This document shows positions 1 through 5,556 of a DNA stretch of 5,556 nucleotides, piece by piece. The translations under genes and the position numbers were made by a program. The notes under the pieces are model-generated. The model worked only from the letters and a program-made list of their open reading frames with translations. It ran no database searches and was not told the DNA's origin. How positions within the stretch are numbered: the stretch's first letter is position 1; each line of letters starts with the position of its first letter. Source of the DNA: DAOTUL01 sp034437435 (GTDB lineage Bacteria > Chloroflexota > Anaerolineae > Aggregatilineales > Phototrophicaceae); contig CAYQJO010000279.1 of assembly GCA_964417785.1 (NCBI GenBank), forward strand, positions 1 to 5,556. The letters run 5' to 3'.

Positions 1-287
1 GGATGCTCAAGCAAGCCAGAGTTGAATATGACTACATCAACATCCACGAGGATGACGAAGCCCGCCAGCGTGTGCGCGAGATCAACAACGGCAACGAGAG
101 TGTTCCCACGCTGGTGTTTCCCGATGGCAGCACACTGACCGAACCATCAGGAATGGTGCTTCGCAAACGCTTGATCGCGGAAGGTTACACGGTGCCGGTG
201 TCGGCCACCCTCATCGGCAACCCCTTCCCGATTGGGATCGGCTTGATTATCCTCTACGCGGTGCTGCGATTTTTCGATGTGATTTGA
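1..287 (+). CDS. Glutaredoxin/mycoredoxin-like protein with C-terminal membrane segment (5' truncated)
   Basis: This is a thioredoxin-fold thiol-disulfide oxidoreductase of the glutaredoxin/mycoredoxin group, cut by the left edge of the window. The reading frame is open from the first bases. The ATG at base 3 is probably an internal Met, because the first beta strand and the CxxC active site must lie upstream. Counting from that Met, the visible part has the second strand (VEYDYINI, residues 7-14), a helix, the cis-proline motif S-V-P-T (33-36) followed by FPDGS and an LTEPS segment. The order 'INNGN-SVPT-FPDGSTLT-PS' closely resembles mycobacterial mycoredoxin. After the fold, residues about 67-91 are strongly hydrophobic and look like one membrane-spanning helix near the C-terminus, which would tether the protein to the membrane. 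Family assignment is good. The redox mechanism (one or two Cys) cannot be judged without the missing start. Confidence 0.85.
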   Translation, partial: MLKQARVEYDYINIHEDDEARQRVREINNGNESVPTLVFPDGSTLTEPSGMVLRKRLIAEGYTVPVSATLIGNPFPIGIGLIILYAVLRFFDVI

Positions 288-341
288 CCCTTCTCGAACC
301 GGCGATTCTGGTGTCTAATGGCACGCCCCTTTTGAGAATGG
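288..341 (+). promoter_or_regulatory. Imperfect hairpin in the leader of the Hsp70-like gene
   Basis: Directly after the redoxin stop codon, bases 288-298 can pair with 331-341. I count ten pairs including one G-U, with one mismatch at 290/339. After a small internal loop, 301-304 (GGCG) pairs with 324-327 (CGCC). The 3' arm contains the first two G residues of the GGAGG ribosome binding site at 340-344. No U-tract follows, so this does not look like an intrinsic terminator. If it forms in RNA it would partly mask the ribosome binding site of a chaperone-like gene. Structure and role are inference from hand pairing only. Confidence 0.3.
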
Positions 342-344
342 AGG
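340..344 (+). promoter_or_regulatory. Ribosome binding site that fixes the TTG start of the Hsp70-like gene
   Basis: A perfect GGAGG lies six bases before the TTG at 351. The nearby ATG at 338 and GTG at 344 are in other frames. The TTG codon places Met directly before the Hsp70 phosphate-1 strand (RLGIDFGTTNS), as expected for the family's N-terminus. This makes TTG the well supported start. Confidence 0.8.
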
Positions 345-350
345 TGCATC

Positions 351-2174
351 TTGCGACTGGGGATCGATTTCGGGACCACGAATTCGGCTATTTCGCTTTA
401 TGACGGCAGCCACCTGATCGCCATCCGCGCCGATCCAGATAACGAGAACCCCGATGTTCTGCCCTCACTGATTTACATCGACCGCCAGCATCAATCGGTA
501 GAAGGTTTCGCTGCGGCGATGGCCTACCTTGAAAATGAGACCGGGCGCGAGGTGCGCTGGGAGCGCCGCCGCATCGGTGAAGTCGAGATTATCGCCGCCG
601 GTTCGGGGGCCAGCCCCATCCGCTTCATCCAGGATTTGCATGCGCTGGTGGATATGGCCGCCAACGGTCGCCTGATGCAGTCGGTCAAGACGGCGCTGCG
701 CTATCCCACCTACGATGGTACCCGCATTTTCGACCGTTTCTACACGCTGGATATGCTGATTGAAGTGCTGCTGCGGCGGCTCAAAACTCAGGCAGAGGCG
801 GCGGTCGGCCAGCCCTGCGATGACATCATCCTGGGTCGTCCCGTCAAGTTCTCCGACAATCCGCGCCTGGATCGTCGCGCCGAGGAGATATTGTACAAAG
901 CGGCCCGTGCCGCCGGATTCCAGGACATCACCTTCGATCTGGAACCGCTGGCGGTGGTGCATCTGGAGCATAGCGCCAGCGAAGAGCGGCAGATGGCGCT
1001 GGTGTTTGACTTCGGCGGTGGCACGCTTGACCTGACGGTAGCCGAGATCGGTGGGGTGGAGCCGCCGGACATCCTGGCGACACGGGGTGTGCTGGTCGGC
1101 GGCGATGATCTGGATAAGGCGGTGATGGCGAGTCTGCTCAAGTATTTCGGCAAAGATACGCAGGTAGGCCGGCAGCGCTATGAGTTCCCGTTTGAGATGC
1201 TGGACCTGCTCACCGCATGGCAGACCATGCCGGAACTCTCCCAGCCGCAGTTCATGGGACGAATCAAGGAATTCCAGCGAGAAAGCACCAACAAACCCGC
1301 CATGCGAGCGCTGGAACATCTGGTGTCGCGCAACCTGGGCTATAAGCTGTTCAAGGAGATCGAGCGCTGCAAGAAAGAATTGTCGAACAGCGTGGTTACC
1401 AAACTGCGCTTTGAAGACGGTCCCATCCAGATACGCGAAGTCATCACCCGTGAGCAGTTTGAGAAGATGATCGCCAGAGAAGTCGAAAAAGTGCGCGAGG
1501 GCATCGACGATGTGATGACGGCAGCGGGTGTCGATCAGGTGGATGTGGTGCTGCGCACGGGTGGTTCGTCGCTGGTGCCGGTCTTCCGCGATATGCTGGT
1601 GCAGCGGTTCGGCGCGGATAAGCTCAAAGACCTGGACCCACTGGTATCGGTGGTAGGCGGTATGGCCGTCATCGCCCAGGGTGACCGCTACGAATGCCCG
1701 GTGTATGCGATCCGCTACGATTCGGTTGATCCAGTGGGCGACATTCGCAATGGGGGCGACAGTGAATACGATCTCTACCGTTTGCGTGTCGGGGAACCAG
1801 TCTACGGCGATGATGATTTCATCCTGACGCGCTGCCCGGTGGTGCTTTCCGGCCTGCCGACTATCCGCACGGCCACCCGCGCCGATAACGCGATTACTGA
1901 TCCCGAATTTCTCAGTTTTGAACTGCACCGTCCATGCCGCGTATATGTGGCCTTCGATCCGATGGCGTCACATCGACCGCGTTGGATGCATGGCTTTCAG
2001 CGCGAGGACATGCAGCTTGAGATGTACGAGGAATGGCGCGGTGAGCGGGCGCTCTACATCTACAGTAAGGAATTCGATGCCGGGCGCGTGGTCCTGGGCG
2101 GCAACAAGGCCATCGGTTTCCAGAGCGATCATCCCTCACTCAACTACACCGTCATTGTCCAGATTCTGGTCTGA
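351..2174 (+). CDS. YegD-type Hsp70 family protein fused to a C-terminal beta-sandwich-like domain
   Basis: This 607-residue protein has an actin/Hsp70 ATPase fold. Visible motifs are phosphate-1 LGIDFGTTNS (3-12), LGRPVKF (161-167), phosphate-2 DFGGGTLD (220-227), GGDDLD (250-255), the ECK-like helix 'IERCKKELS', adenosine-binding RTGGSS (402-407) and a connect-2-like VVGGMAVIAQG. The layout, with GRP-FS, 'AAGFQDITFDLEPLAV' and an insert before the first third, matches the E. coli YegD group better than DnaK. A typical DnaK linker and substrate-binding domain are absent. Residues about 478-607 instead resemble a module known mainly from secreted proteins: a 'VY-DDDF' strand, 'LSGLPTIRTATRADN', 'FLSFEL-RPCRVYVAFDP', 'PRW', 'YSKEFDAGRVVLGGN' and a final 'YTVIVQ' strand. 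No signal peptide or membrane helix is seen, so the protein is probably cytoplasmic. It is likely an ATP-dependent chaperone-like protein, but its client is unknown. Its last 23 bases overlap the convergent methyltransferase gene. Confidence 0.93.
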   Translation: MRLGIDFGTTNSAISLYDGSHLIAIRADPDNENPDVLPSLIYIDRQHQSVEGFAAAMAYLENETGREVRWERRRIGEVEIIAAGSGASPIRFIQDLHALVDMAANGRLMQSVKTALRYPTYDGTRIFDRFYTLDMLIEVLLRRLKTQAEAAVGQPCDDIILGRPVKFSDNPRLDRRAEEILYKAARAAGFQDITFDLEPLAVVHLEHSASEERQMALVFDFGGGTLDLTVAEIGGVEPPDILATRGVLVGGDDLDKAVMASLLKYFGKDTQVGRQRYEFPFEMLDLLTAWQTMPELSQPQFMGRIKEFQRESTNKPAMRALEHLVSRNLGYKLFKEIERCKKELSNSVVTKLRFEDGPIQIREVITREQFEKMIAREVEKVREGIDDVMTAAGVDQVDVVLRTGGSSLVPVFRDMLVQRFGADKLKDLDPLVSVVGGMAVIAQGDRYECPVYAIRYDSVDPVGDIRNGGDSEYDLYRLRVGEPVYGDDDFILTRCPVVLSGLPTIRTATRADNAITDPEFLSFELHRPCRVYVAFDPMASHRPRWMHGFQREDMQLEMYEEWRGERALYIYSKEFDAGRVVLGGNKAIGFQSDHPSLNYTVIVQILV

Positions 2175-2850
2175 ACAACACACTGTAGCGGTTGAAGCCG
2201 TCAGCATCGTAGGTGGCGACCGGGCGCAGTCCGGTCACGGCGACCAACCGCCGGTGTTCGTCGTCGTCGATGTGGTGGCAGTAGCGCAGTGCGGTCTGGC
2301 CGCGCCGCCAGTCCAGCAGACAATCGCCCGCTTCGACCCGGTCTTTGAGATCGTCCGGCCAGGCGACGACCCGGCGGGCGAACCGCTCGTGATCCATAAA
2401 TCGCCATACGGCGAAAGCCAGCCAGCCACCCGGTTTGACTCGATCCGCCAGAATGCGCACGAAATCGCGGCGCTGCTCGTTGCCGGGGATATGATGAAGC
2501 AGGCCAAAGGCCACGACCAGATCGTATTGCCCCTGGTCGGGCGGATACAGCACGATGTCGCGTTGTTCCAGTGTGATGGCGTCACCGGTCAGGGCGGCGG
2601 ACGCATGGGCCAGCAAATCAGCGCTGCTGTCTATGCCGTGATAGGCAATCTGCTGGCCCAGGAAGACACCGAAACGCCCGTTGCCGCAGCCGACATCCAG
2701 CACTGTGCAGGGTTCGGGTAAGTTGATATGCCCCATCAGAATCATCCATCCCGGCCAGGGCTGGCGGCGGGTCTGGTCGAAGGCGTCGGCGGTGATGCGG
2801 TAGAAGTCCTGGTTGATGGCGTTCAGGTGTAGGCGGGTTGATTCATCCAT
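2152..2850 (-). CDS. Class I SAM-dependent methyltransferase, Trm9/ALKBH8-like (putative tRNA wobble-uridine methyltransferase)
   Basis: This 232-residue protein has a Rossmann methyltransferase core: motif I VLDVGCGNGR (50-59), the acidic end of strand 2 in GIDSS (72-76), motif IV YDLVVAFGLLHHI (109-121) and a VKPGGWLAFAVW strand (138-149). Beyond this generic core it carries features of the Trm9/ALKBH8 family. The N-terminal helix ends in F-DQTR-QPWP (24-33), comparable to the yeast Trm9 'F-QTR-KPWP'. The C-terminal part has 'LRYCHHIDDDE' (188-198) and a final 'DADGFNRYSVLF' strand, where Trm9 proteins have 'RYYH' and 'D-NWYV'. Those enzymes methylate the carboxymethyl group on U34 of tRNA. 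The gene is divergent from elp3, which supports that role. The ATG at 2848-2850 has no strong ribosome binding site. An unrelated small-molecule methyltransferase of the UbiE kind remains possible. The eukaryotic partner Trm112 is not encoded here. Confidence 0.88.
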   Translation of the reverse strand: MDESTRLHLNAINQDFYRITADAFDQTRRQPWPGWMILMGHINLPEPCTVLDVGCGNGRFGVFLGQQIAYHGIDSSADLLAHASAALTGDAITLEQRDIVLYPPDQGQYDLVVAFGLLHHIPGNEQRRDFVRILADRVKPGGWLAFAVWRFMDHERFARRVVAWPDDLKDRVEAGDCLLDWRRGQTALRYCHHIDDDEHRRLVAVTGLRPVATYDADGFNRYSVLFRPESGQ

Positions 2851-2990
2851 ACTTAGGTTTGAAAACTCGAACCAAATCCTTTGGGCAAAACAGCGAAATG
2901 TAAATAAACTTTAACTATGTCACAGAGGTTTGTGGAGTGTCGGTTTCTTGCTACACTCGTAATTCCTATAACGTTAGTGTCTGGATTGTA
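2851..2990. promoter_or_regulatory. Divergent promoter region between the methyltransferase gene and elp3
   Basis: These 140 bases separate the two divergent starts and are clearly richer in A+T than the flanking genes. Towards elp3 there is TATAAC at 2967-2972, five of six matches to a -10 box, without a good -35 at normal spacing. A weaker pair is TTGGGC (2881-2886) and TAAACT (2905-2910), spaced 18. On the minus strand, GTGACA (complement of 2918-2923) and TACATT (complement of 2897-2902) form a candidate promoter with a short 15-base spacer. CCAAA/TTTGG (2872-2884) is a small perfect inverted repeat. All box calls are by eye and weak. That promoters must lie here follows from the gene orientation. 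Confidence 0.45.
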
Positions 2991-4826
2991 ATGTCACAGA
3001 AGTACGAACTCGACTTGAATCTGCATGCTGAACCCGTTCTGGCGATTCTGTATGCGGTCATTGATGCGCCGGATAAGCTCTCGACGACAGCCTTCAACCG
3101 GCTGGTGCGCCGTTATCCGCGCCCGGATGGTGGTCTCTACAGCCGGACAGAGTTGATTCACGCTTACCGTGAACTGGCCGGTACAGCGGACCTGCCAGCG
3201 TACAGCGAGACGATTATGGACCGGCTGCGGCGCAAACCGGTGCGTACCAGTTCGGGTGTGACACCGGTCACGGTGTTGACCAAGCCGTTCCCGTGTCCGG
3301 GGACCTGCATCTTTTGCCCCAACGATGTGCGCATGCCCAAAAGCTATCTGGCCGATGAACCAGGGGCGCAGCGAGCCGAGCAGAACGGTTTTGATCCTTA
3401 CCTGCAAACCTACACCCGGCTGCTGACCTACCGCAACCTGGGACACCCGACCGGCAAAATTGAGATTATCATTCTCGGTGGCACCTGGTCGTTCTATCCA
3501 GAGACGTACCAGATATGGTTCGTCAAGCGGATTTTCGACGCCATGCACGATTTTGGTCAGGGCATTGACCAGCGCGATGAAGTGCTGGCAGCTCTCAGAC
3601 AGCAGTCGCTGTTTCATCCTGACCATGAGCGTCCCACCATCGCGGTCGATGGTGTCGCCATGCACCAGAGTTATAACCAGGTTGTGCAGGACATCTACCG
3701 CGCTGAGATGCACCGGTCGCACGAGACGGTCCGAGAGATCATCTCCGGCCAGCATGATCGCTCACCAGTGGATGAATACGCCACCTGGGATGAACTGGAA
3801 ACGGCGCACCAGCAAAATGAGACGGCTCCGGTGCGCTCGGTCGGGTTGGTGGTGGAGACGCGCCCGGATCACATCAGCGCCGACGAGGTGCTGCGCATCC
3901 GCCGTCTGGGCGGCACCAAAGTGCAAATTGGCTTTCAGAGTCTCAACGACGAGGTGCTGCGGGCTAACAAGCGCGGGCATGATGTGGCCGCCACCCGCCG
4001 GGCGGTCCGGCTGCTGCGTCAGGCGGGTTTCAAGATTCACGCCCACTGGATGCCCAATCTGTACGGCTCATCGGTCGAGGCCGACATCGAAGATTACCGG
4101 CGTATGTTCGCCGATCCCGATTTTCGCCCGGACGAACTCAAAGTGTATCCGTGTTCGTTGATCGAGAGCGCCGAGTTGATGCAGCGCTATCAAGACGGCT
4201 CCTGGCGACCGTATACGCACGATGAACTGCTGCATGTGCTGGTGGCGTGTTTCCGTGAGACACCGGAATACTGCCGCCTGACCCGTGTCATCCGCGATAT
4301 ACCCGGTACCGACATCGTGGACGGTAACCGGATGACCAATTTCCGCCAGATTGTCGAGCAAGAACTGGAAAAGCAGGGCGACCGTATGCGCGATATTCGC
4401 GGGCGTGAAATCCGCCATCGCCAGGTGGATGCCGTCGATCTGCAACTGGATGAACTCTGGTATGAATCCGCCAACGGGCAGGAGGTGTTCTTGCAATACA
4501 TCACATCAGCGCGTGACATCGCCGCGTTTTTGCGGCTGGCACTGCCCACCGAGACCATCACCGCTGAGTTGGCCGGTACGGCCATGATTCGCGAGATTCA
4601 TGTTTACGGGCAGTCGGTCGGGATCGGTGAGACGATGCCGGGTCGGGCGCAGCATCTCGGCCTCGGTACCCATCTGATTGAACGAGCGGCAGCCATCGCC
4701 AGTGAACACGGTTACAGCCGTATGGCTGTGATTTCAGCGGTCGGCACCCGTGATTATTACCGCAAACGGGGTTTTGCCGATGGGACACTTTATCAAATGC
4801 GTGATCTAAACAGGGGTGGGATATGA
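2991..4826 (+). CDS. elp3: Elp3: radical SAM tRNA uridine-34 carboxymethyl synthase with acetyltransferase domain
   Basis: Elp3 uses acetyl-CoA and a 5'-deoxyadenosyl radical to put a carboxymethyl group on C5 of wobble U34 in tRNA. From the ATG at 2991 the protein has 611 residues. The N-terminal region includes 'RTSSGVTPVTVLTKPFPCPG'. It leads into the cluster motif C102-PGT-C106-IF-C109 (CX3CX2C), then ILGGTWS (161-167), VETRPD (288-293), KIHAHWMPNLYG (348-359) and DELKVYPC (381-388). The acetyltransferase domain fills the C-terminal part, about 498-611: REIHVYG (534-540), the acetyl-CoA loop QHLGLGT (554-560) and GTRDYYRKRGF (585-595). All hallmark residues are present, so it should be active. 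It is longer than many Elp3 proteins (yeast 557), partly because of an insertion after residue 187. An in-frame GTG at 2937 would add 18 residues and has GAGG upstream, but those codons are AT-rich and unlike Elp3. The gene is stop/start coupled to the next gene. Confidence 0.96.
   Translation: MSQKYELDLNLHAEPVLAILYAVIDAPDKLSTTAFNRLVRRYPRPDGGLYSRTELIHAYRELAGTADLPAYSETIMDRLRRKPVRTSSGVTPVTVLTKPFPCPGTCIFCPNDVRMPKSYLADEPGAQRAEQNGFDPYLQTYTRLLTYRNLGHPTGKIEIIILGGTWSFYPETYQIWFVKRIFDAMHDFGQGIDQRDEVLAALRQQSLFHPDHERPTIAVDGVAMHQSYNQVVQDIYRAEMHRSHETVREIISGQHDRSPVDEYATWDELETAHQQNETAPVRSVGLVVETRPDHISADEVLRIRRLGGTKVQIGFQSLNDEVLRANKRGHDVAATRRAVRLLRQAGFKIHAHWMPNLYGSSVEADIEDYRRMFADPDFRPDELKVYPCSLIESAELMQRYQDGSWRPYTHDELLHVLVACFRETPEYCRLTRVIRDIPGTDIVDGNRMTNFRQIVEQELEKQGDRMRDIRGREIRHRQVDAVDLQLDELWYESANGQEVFLQYITSARDIAAFLRLALPTETITAELAGTAMIREIHVYGQSVGIGETMPGRAQHLGLGTHLIERAAAIASEHGYSRMAVISAVGTRDYYRKRGFADGTLYQMRDLNRGGI
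4813..4820 (+). promoter_or_regulatory. Ribosome binding site of the first STAS-like gene, inside the elp3 3' end
   Basis: The G-rich stretch GGGGTGGG lies just before overlapping start and stop codons. ATG at 4823 overlaps the elp3 TGA (4824-4826) in an ATGA arrangement, and a second in-frame ATG follows at 4826. Core-to-start spacing is slightly better for the second ATG. The arrangement predicts translational coupling with elp3. Confidence 0.55.
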
Positions 4827-5233
4827 TGACAATCACAATACAATGGGACAATCCGAAACATTCAGTGATCCGCATGGAATTTGAAGATGGTTGGACCCTC
4901 CGCGACTTGCACCGGGCCGTGCGCGAAAGCAATGCGATTACCGGCAAAGAGAAGCGGGCGATTGACATGATCCTGGTCTGGAAGTCGCAGTCGCCCGTCC
5001 CACCCAACGCCATTCGCTACATCAAGAATCTGATCAGCCGCGGCAAGAACCGCAGCGGAATCAACATTTTTGTGGGGACCGGGGCGATTTTTGAGTCGTT
5101 CTGGCAGTTGTTTACCAGCCGCCGCTACGACATGTTTGTGCGCGATCATGAGATTGTGTTTGTGGAGACGATTGAGGAAGCCCGTAAGATTCTGGCCCGT
5201 GAGCATATGGAACGGACCAATCCGGTCTGGTAG
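4823..5233 (+). CDS. Small STAS-like protein, coupled to elp3 (function unknown)
   Basis: This 136-residue protein is not one I can name with confidence. It has no signal peptide, membrane helix or catalytic motif. The pattern is an initial strand 'ITIQWDN', a second strand 'VIRMEF', WT (24-25) opening a helix, a buried strand 'AIDMILVW' (46-53), PPNAIR (60-65) starting a helix, a strand 'GINIFVGT' (79-86), an aromatic-rich helix 'FESFWQLF' (90-97), and a late 'IVFVETIEEARKIL' (111-124) strand and helix. This alternation resembles SpoIIAA/STAS-like folds, a resemblance I infer from pattern alone. It overlaps elp3 by four bases, so the two are almost certainly co-translated. It is followed by a paralogue after six bases. 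It could be a partner or regulator of Elp3, or simply part of the same transcript. Confidence 0.85.
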   Translation: MMTITIQWDNPKHSVIRMEFEDGWTLRDLHRAVRESNAITGKEKRAIDMILVWKSQSPVPPNAIRYIKNLISRGKNRSGINIFVGTGAIFESFWQLFTSRRYDMFVRDHEIVFVETIEEARKILAREHMERTNPVW

Positions 5234-5236
5234 GAG
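5232..5236 (+). promoter_or_regulatory. Ribosome binding site of the second STAS-like gene
   Basis: AGGAG overlaps the TAG stop of the preceding gene and lies three bases before ATG 5240 and six before the in-frame ATG 5243. Spacing favours the second ATG. Both paralogues begin with a Met-Met pair. Confidence 0.6.
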
Positions 5237-5239
5237 AAA

Positions 5240-5556
5240 ATGATGCCGATTACTGCAAGCTGGGATGACACCCGTCAGACGACAATAATCATGCGTTTTT
5301 CGTTGGAATGGACCTGGAGCGAGGTTTACGAGACCACCGAAGAGATTTACGTGATGATGGCCGGGTCGCCGGGTGTTGTCGATGTGATCCTGGAATGGTC
5401 GAAGGGCTGTGTCATCCCGCCGGGAGCCATCCGCCATACCCGTCATTTGATCGCCACACGCTCACCTCAGGTCGGGGTGTGCGTTTTCGTCAACACCAAC
5501 ACCATGTTTCACGCCATGTGGAGCATGTTCAACAACCTGTACGGGTCACTGGTGAA
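5240..5556 (+). CDS. Second STAS-like protein, tandem paralogue of the preceding gene (3' truncated)
   Basis: The frame stays open from ATG 5240 to the right edge, giving 105 residues without a stop. The end is missing. It aligns without gaps to the preceding protein over the first 100 residues with 30 identities by hand count. Shared positions include W8-D9, the strand ending M18-x-F20, WT (24-25), D48-x-IL-x-W53, PP-x-AIR (60-65), LI (70-71), G79, FV (83-84), F90, W94 and F97. Conservation lies in the presumed core strands and helix starts, as in two divergent copies of one small alpha/beta domain. The gene follows its paralogue by six bases, so both belong to the elp3 operon. Function is unknown. 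The low identity points to an old duplication with separate roles, perhaps a heterodimer. Confidence 0.85.
   Translation, partial: MMPITASWDDTRQTTIIMRFSLEWTWSEVYETTEEIYVMMAGSPGVVDVILEWSKGCVIPPGAIRHTRHLIATRSPQVGVCVFVNTNTMFHAMWSMFNNLYGSLV

Noticed and set aside
465..1928. A 487-codon open frame on the minus strand across the Hsp70-like gene
   Set aside because: It lies wholly antisense to a gene with clear Hsp70 motifs. Its translation is rich in His, Gln and Arg without recognisable domains. This is a shadow of strong codon bias in the real gene.
2218..2236. Perfect inverted repeat GACCGG/CCGGTC as a terminator for the Hsp70-like gene
   Set aside because: The stem is only six pairs with no following T-tract, and it lies within methyltransferase codons for the conserved C-terminal region. 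It could act weakly, but there is no support for a terminator call.
1918..2721. A 267-codon plus-strand open frame from inside the Hsp70-like gene across the methyltransferase gene
   Set aside because: It switches from out-of-frame Hsp70 sequence to antisense methyltransferase sequence. It shows no domain pattern of its own and has no ribosome binding site.
351..2850. Idea that the convergent methyltransferase modifies the Hsp70-like protein
   Set aside because: Hsp70 lysine methyltransferases of the METTL21 type have different signatures. The Trm9-like ends and the elp3 neighbour favour tRNA as substrate.
2872..2884. CCAAA-TCC-TTTGG inverted repeat as an operator in the divergent promoter region
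   Set aside because: Five-base arms are expected by chance, and no regulator gene is nearby. It is recorded in the promoter region entry only.
2994..3755. A 253-codon minus-strand open frame opposite the 5' half of elp3
   Set aside because: It is antisense to the conserved radical SAM region and encodes no coherent motif. It is best explained as a shadow.
4862..5446. A 194-codon minus-strand open frame opposite the two STAS-like genes
   Set aside because: The plus-strand frames here are supported by ungapped paralogy between two adjacent genes. The opposite frame has no such support.

Overview
The window looks like chromosomal DNA of a moderately GC-rich bacterium, most likely a member of the Chloroflexota. 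That placement is inference. It rests on an Elp3 that resembles the Dehalococcoides-type bacterial Elp3, on a mycoredoxin-like protein with a C-terminal membrane segment, and on small STAS-like proteins of a kind I associate with Chloroflexota genomes. No RNA gene, CRISPR array, insertion sequence or phage gene is visible.

Layout. Bases 1-287 (+) hold the 3' part of a glutaredoxin/mycoredoxin-type gene. A 63-base gap follows and contains an imperfect hairpin that reaches into a strong ribosome binding site. Bases 351-2174 (+), with a TTG start, encode a YegD-type Hsp70 homologue whose usual substrate-binding half is replaced by a predicted beta-sandwich domain. Its 3' end overlaps by 23 bases the 3' end of a convergent gene, 2152-2850 (-), for a class I SAM methyltransferase of Trm9/ALKBH8 character. 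An AT-richer divergent promoter region (2851-2990) separates this from a full-length Elp3 gene (2991-4826, +). Elp3 is stop/start coupled to a small gene at 4823-5233. That gene is followed after 6 bases by its diverged tandem paralogue (5240 to the window end, truncated).

How they may work together. Elp3 installs the carboxymethyl group on wobble uridine 34 of tRNAs. Trm9-type enzymes then methylate that group to give mcm5U. A Trm9-like gene divergent from elp3 in a bacterium therefore suggests a compact bacterial mcm5U34 pathway, which is the main point of interest here. The two STAS-like proteins that share the elp3 transcript have no known role and are candidates for partners. The Hsp70 fusion and the redoxin look like a separate co-directional unit.
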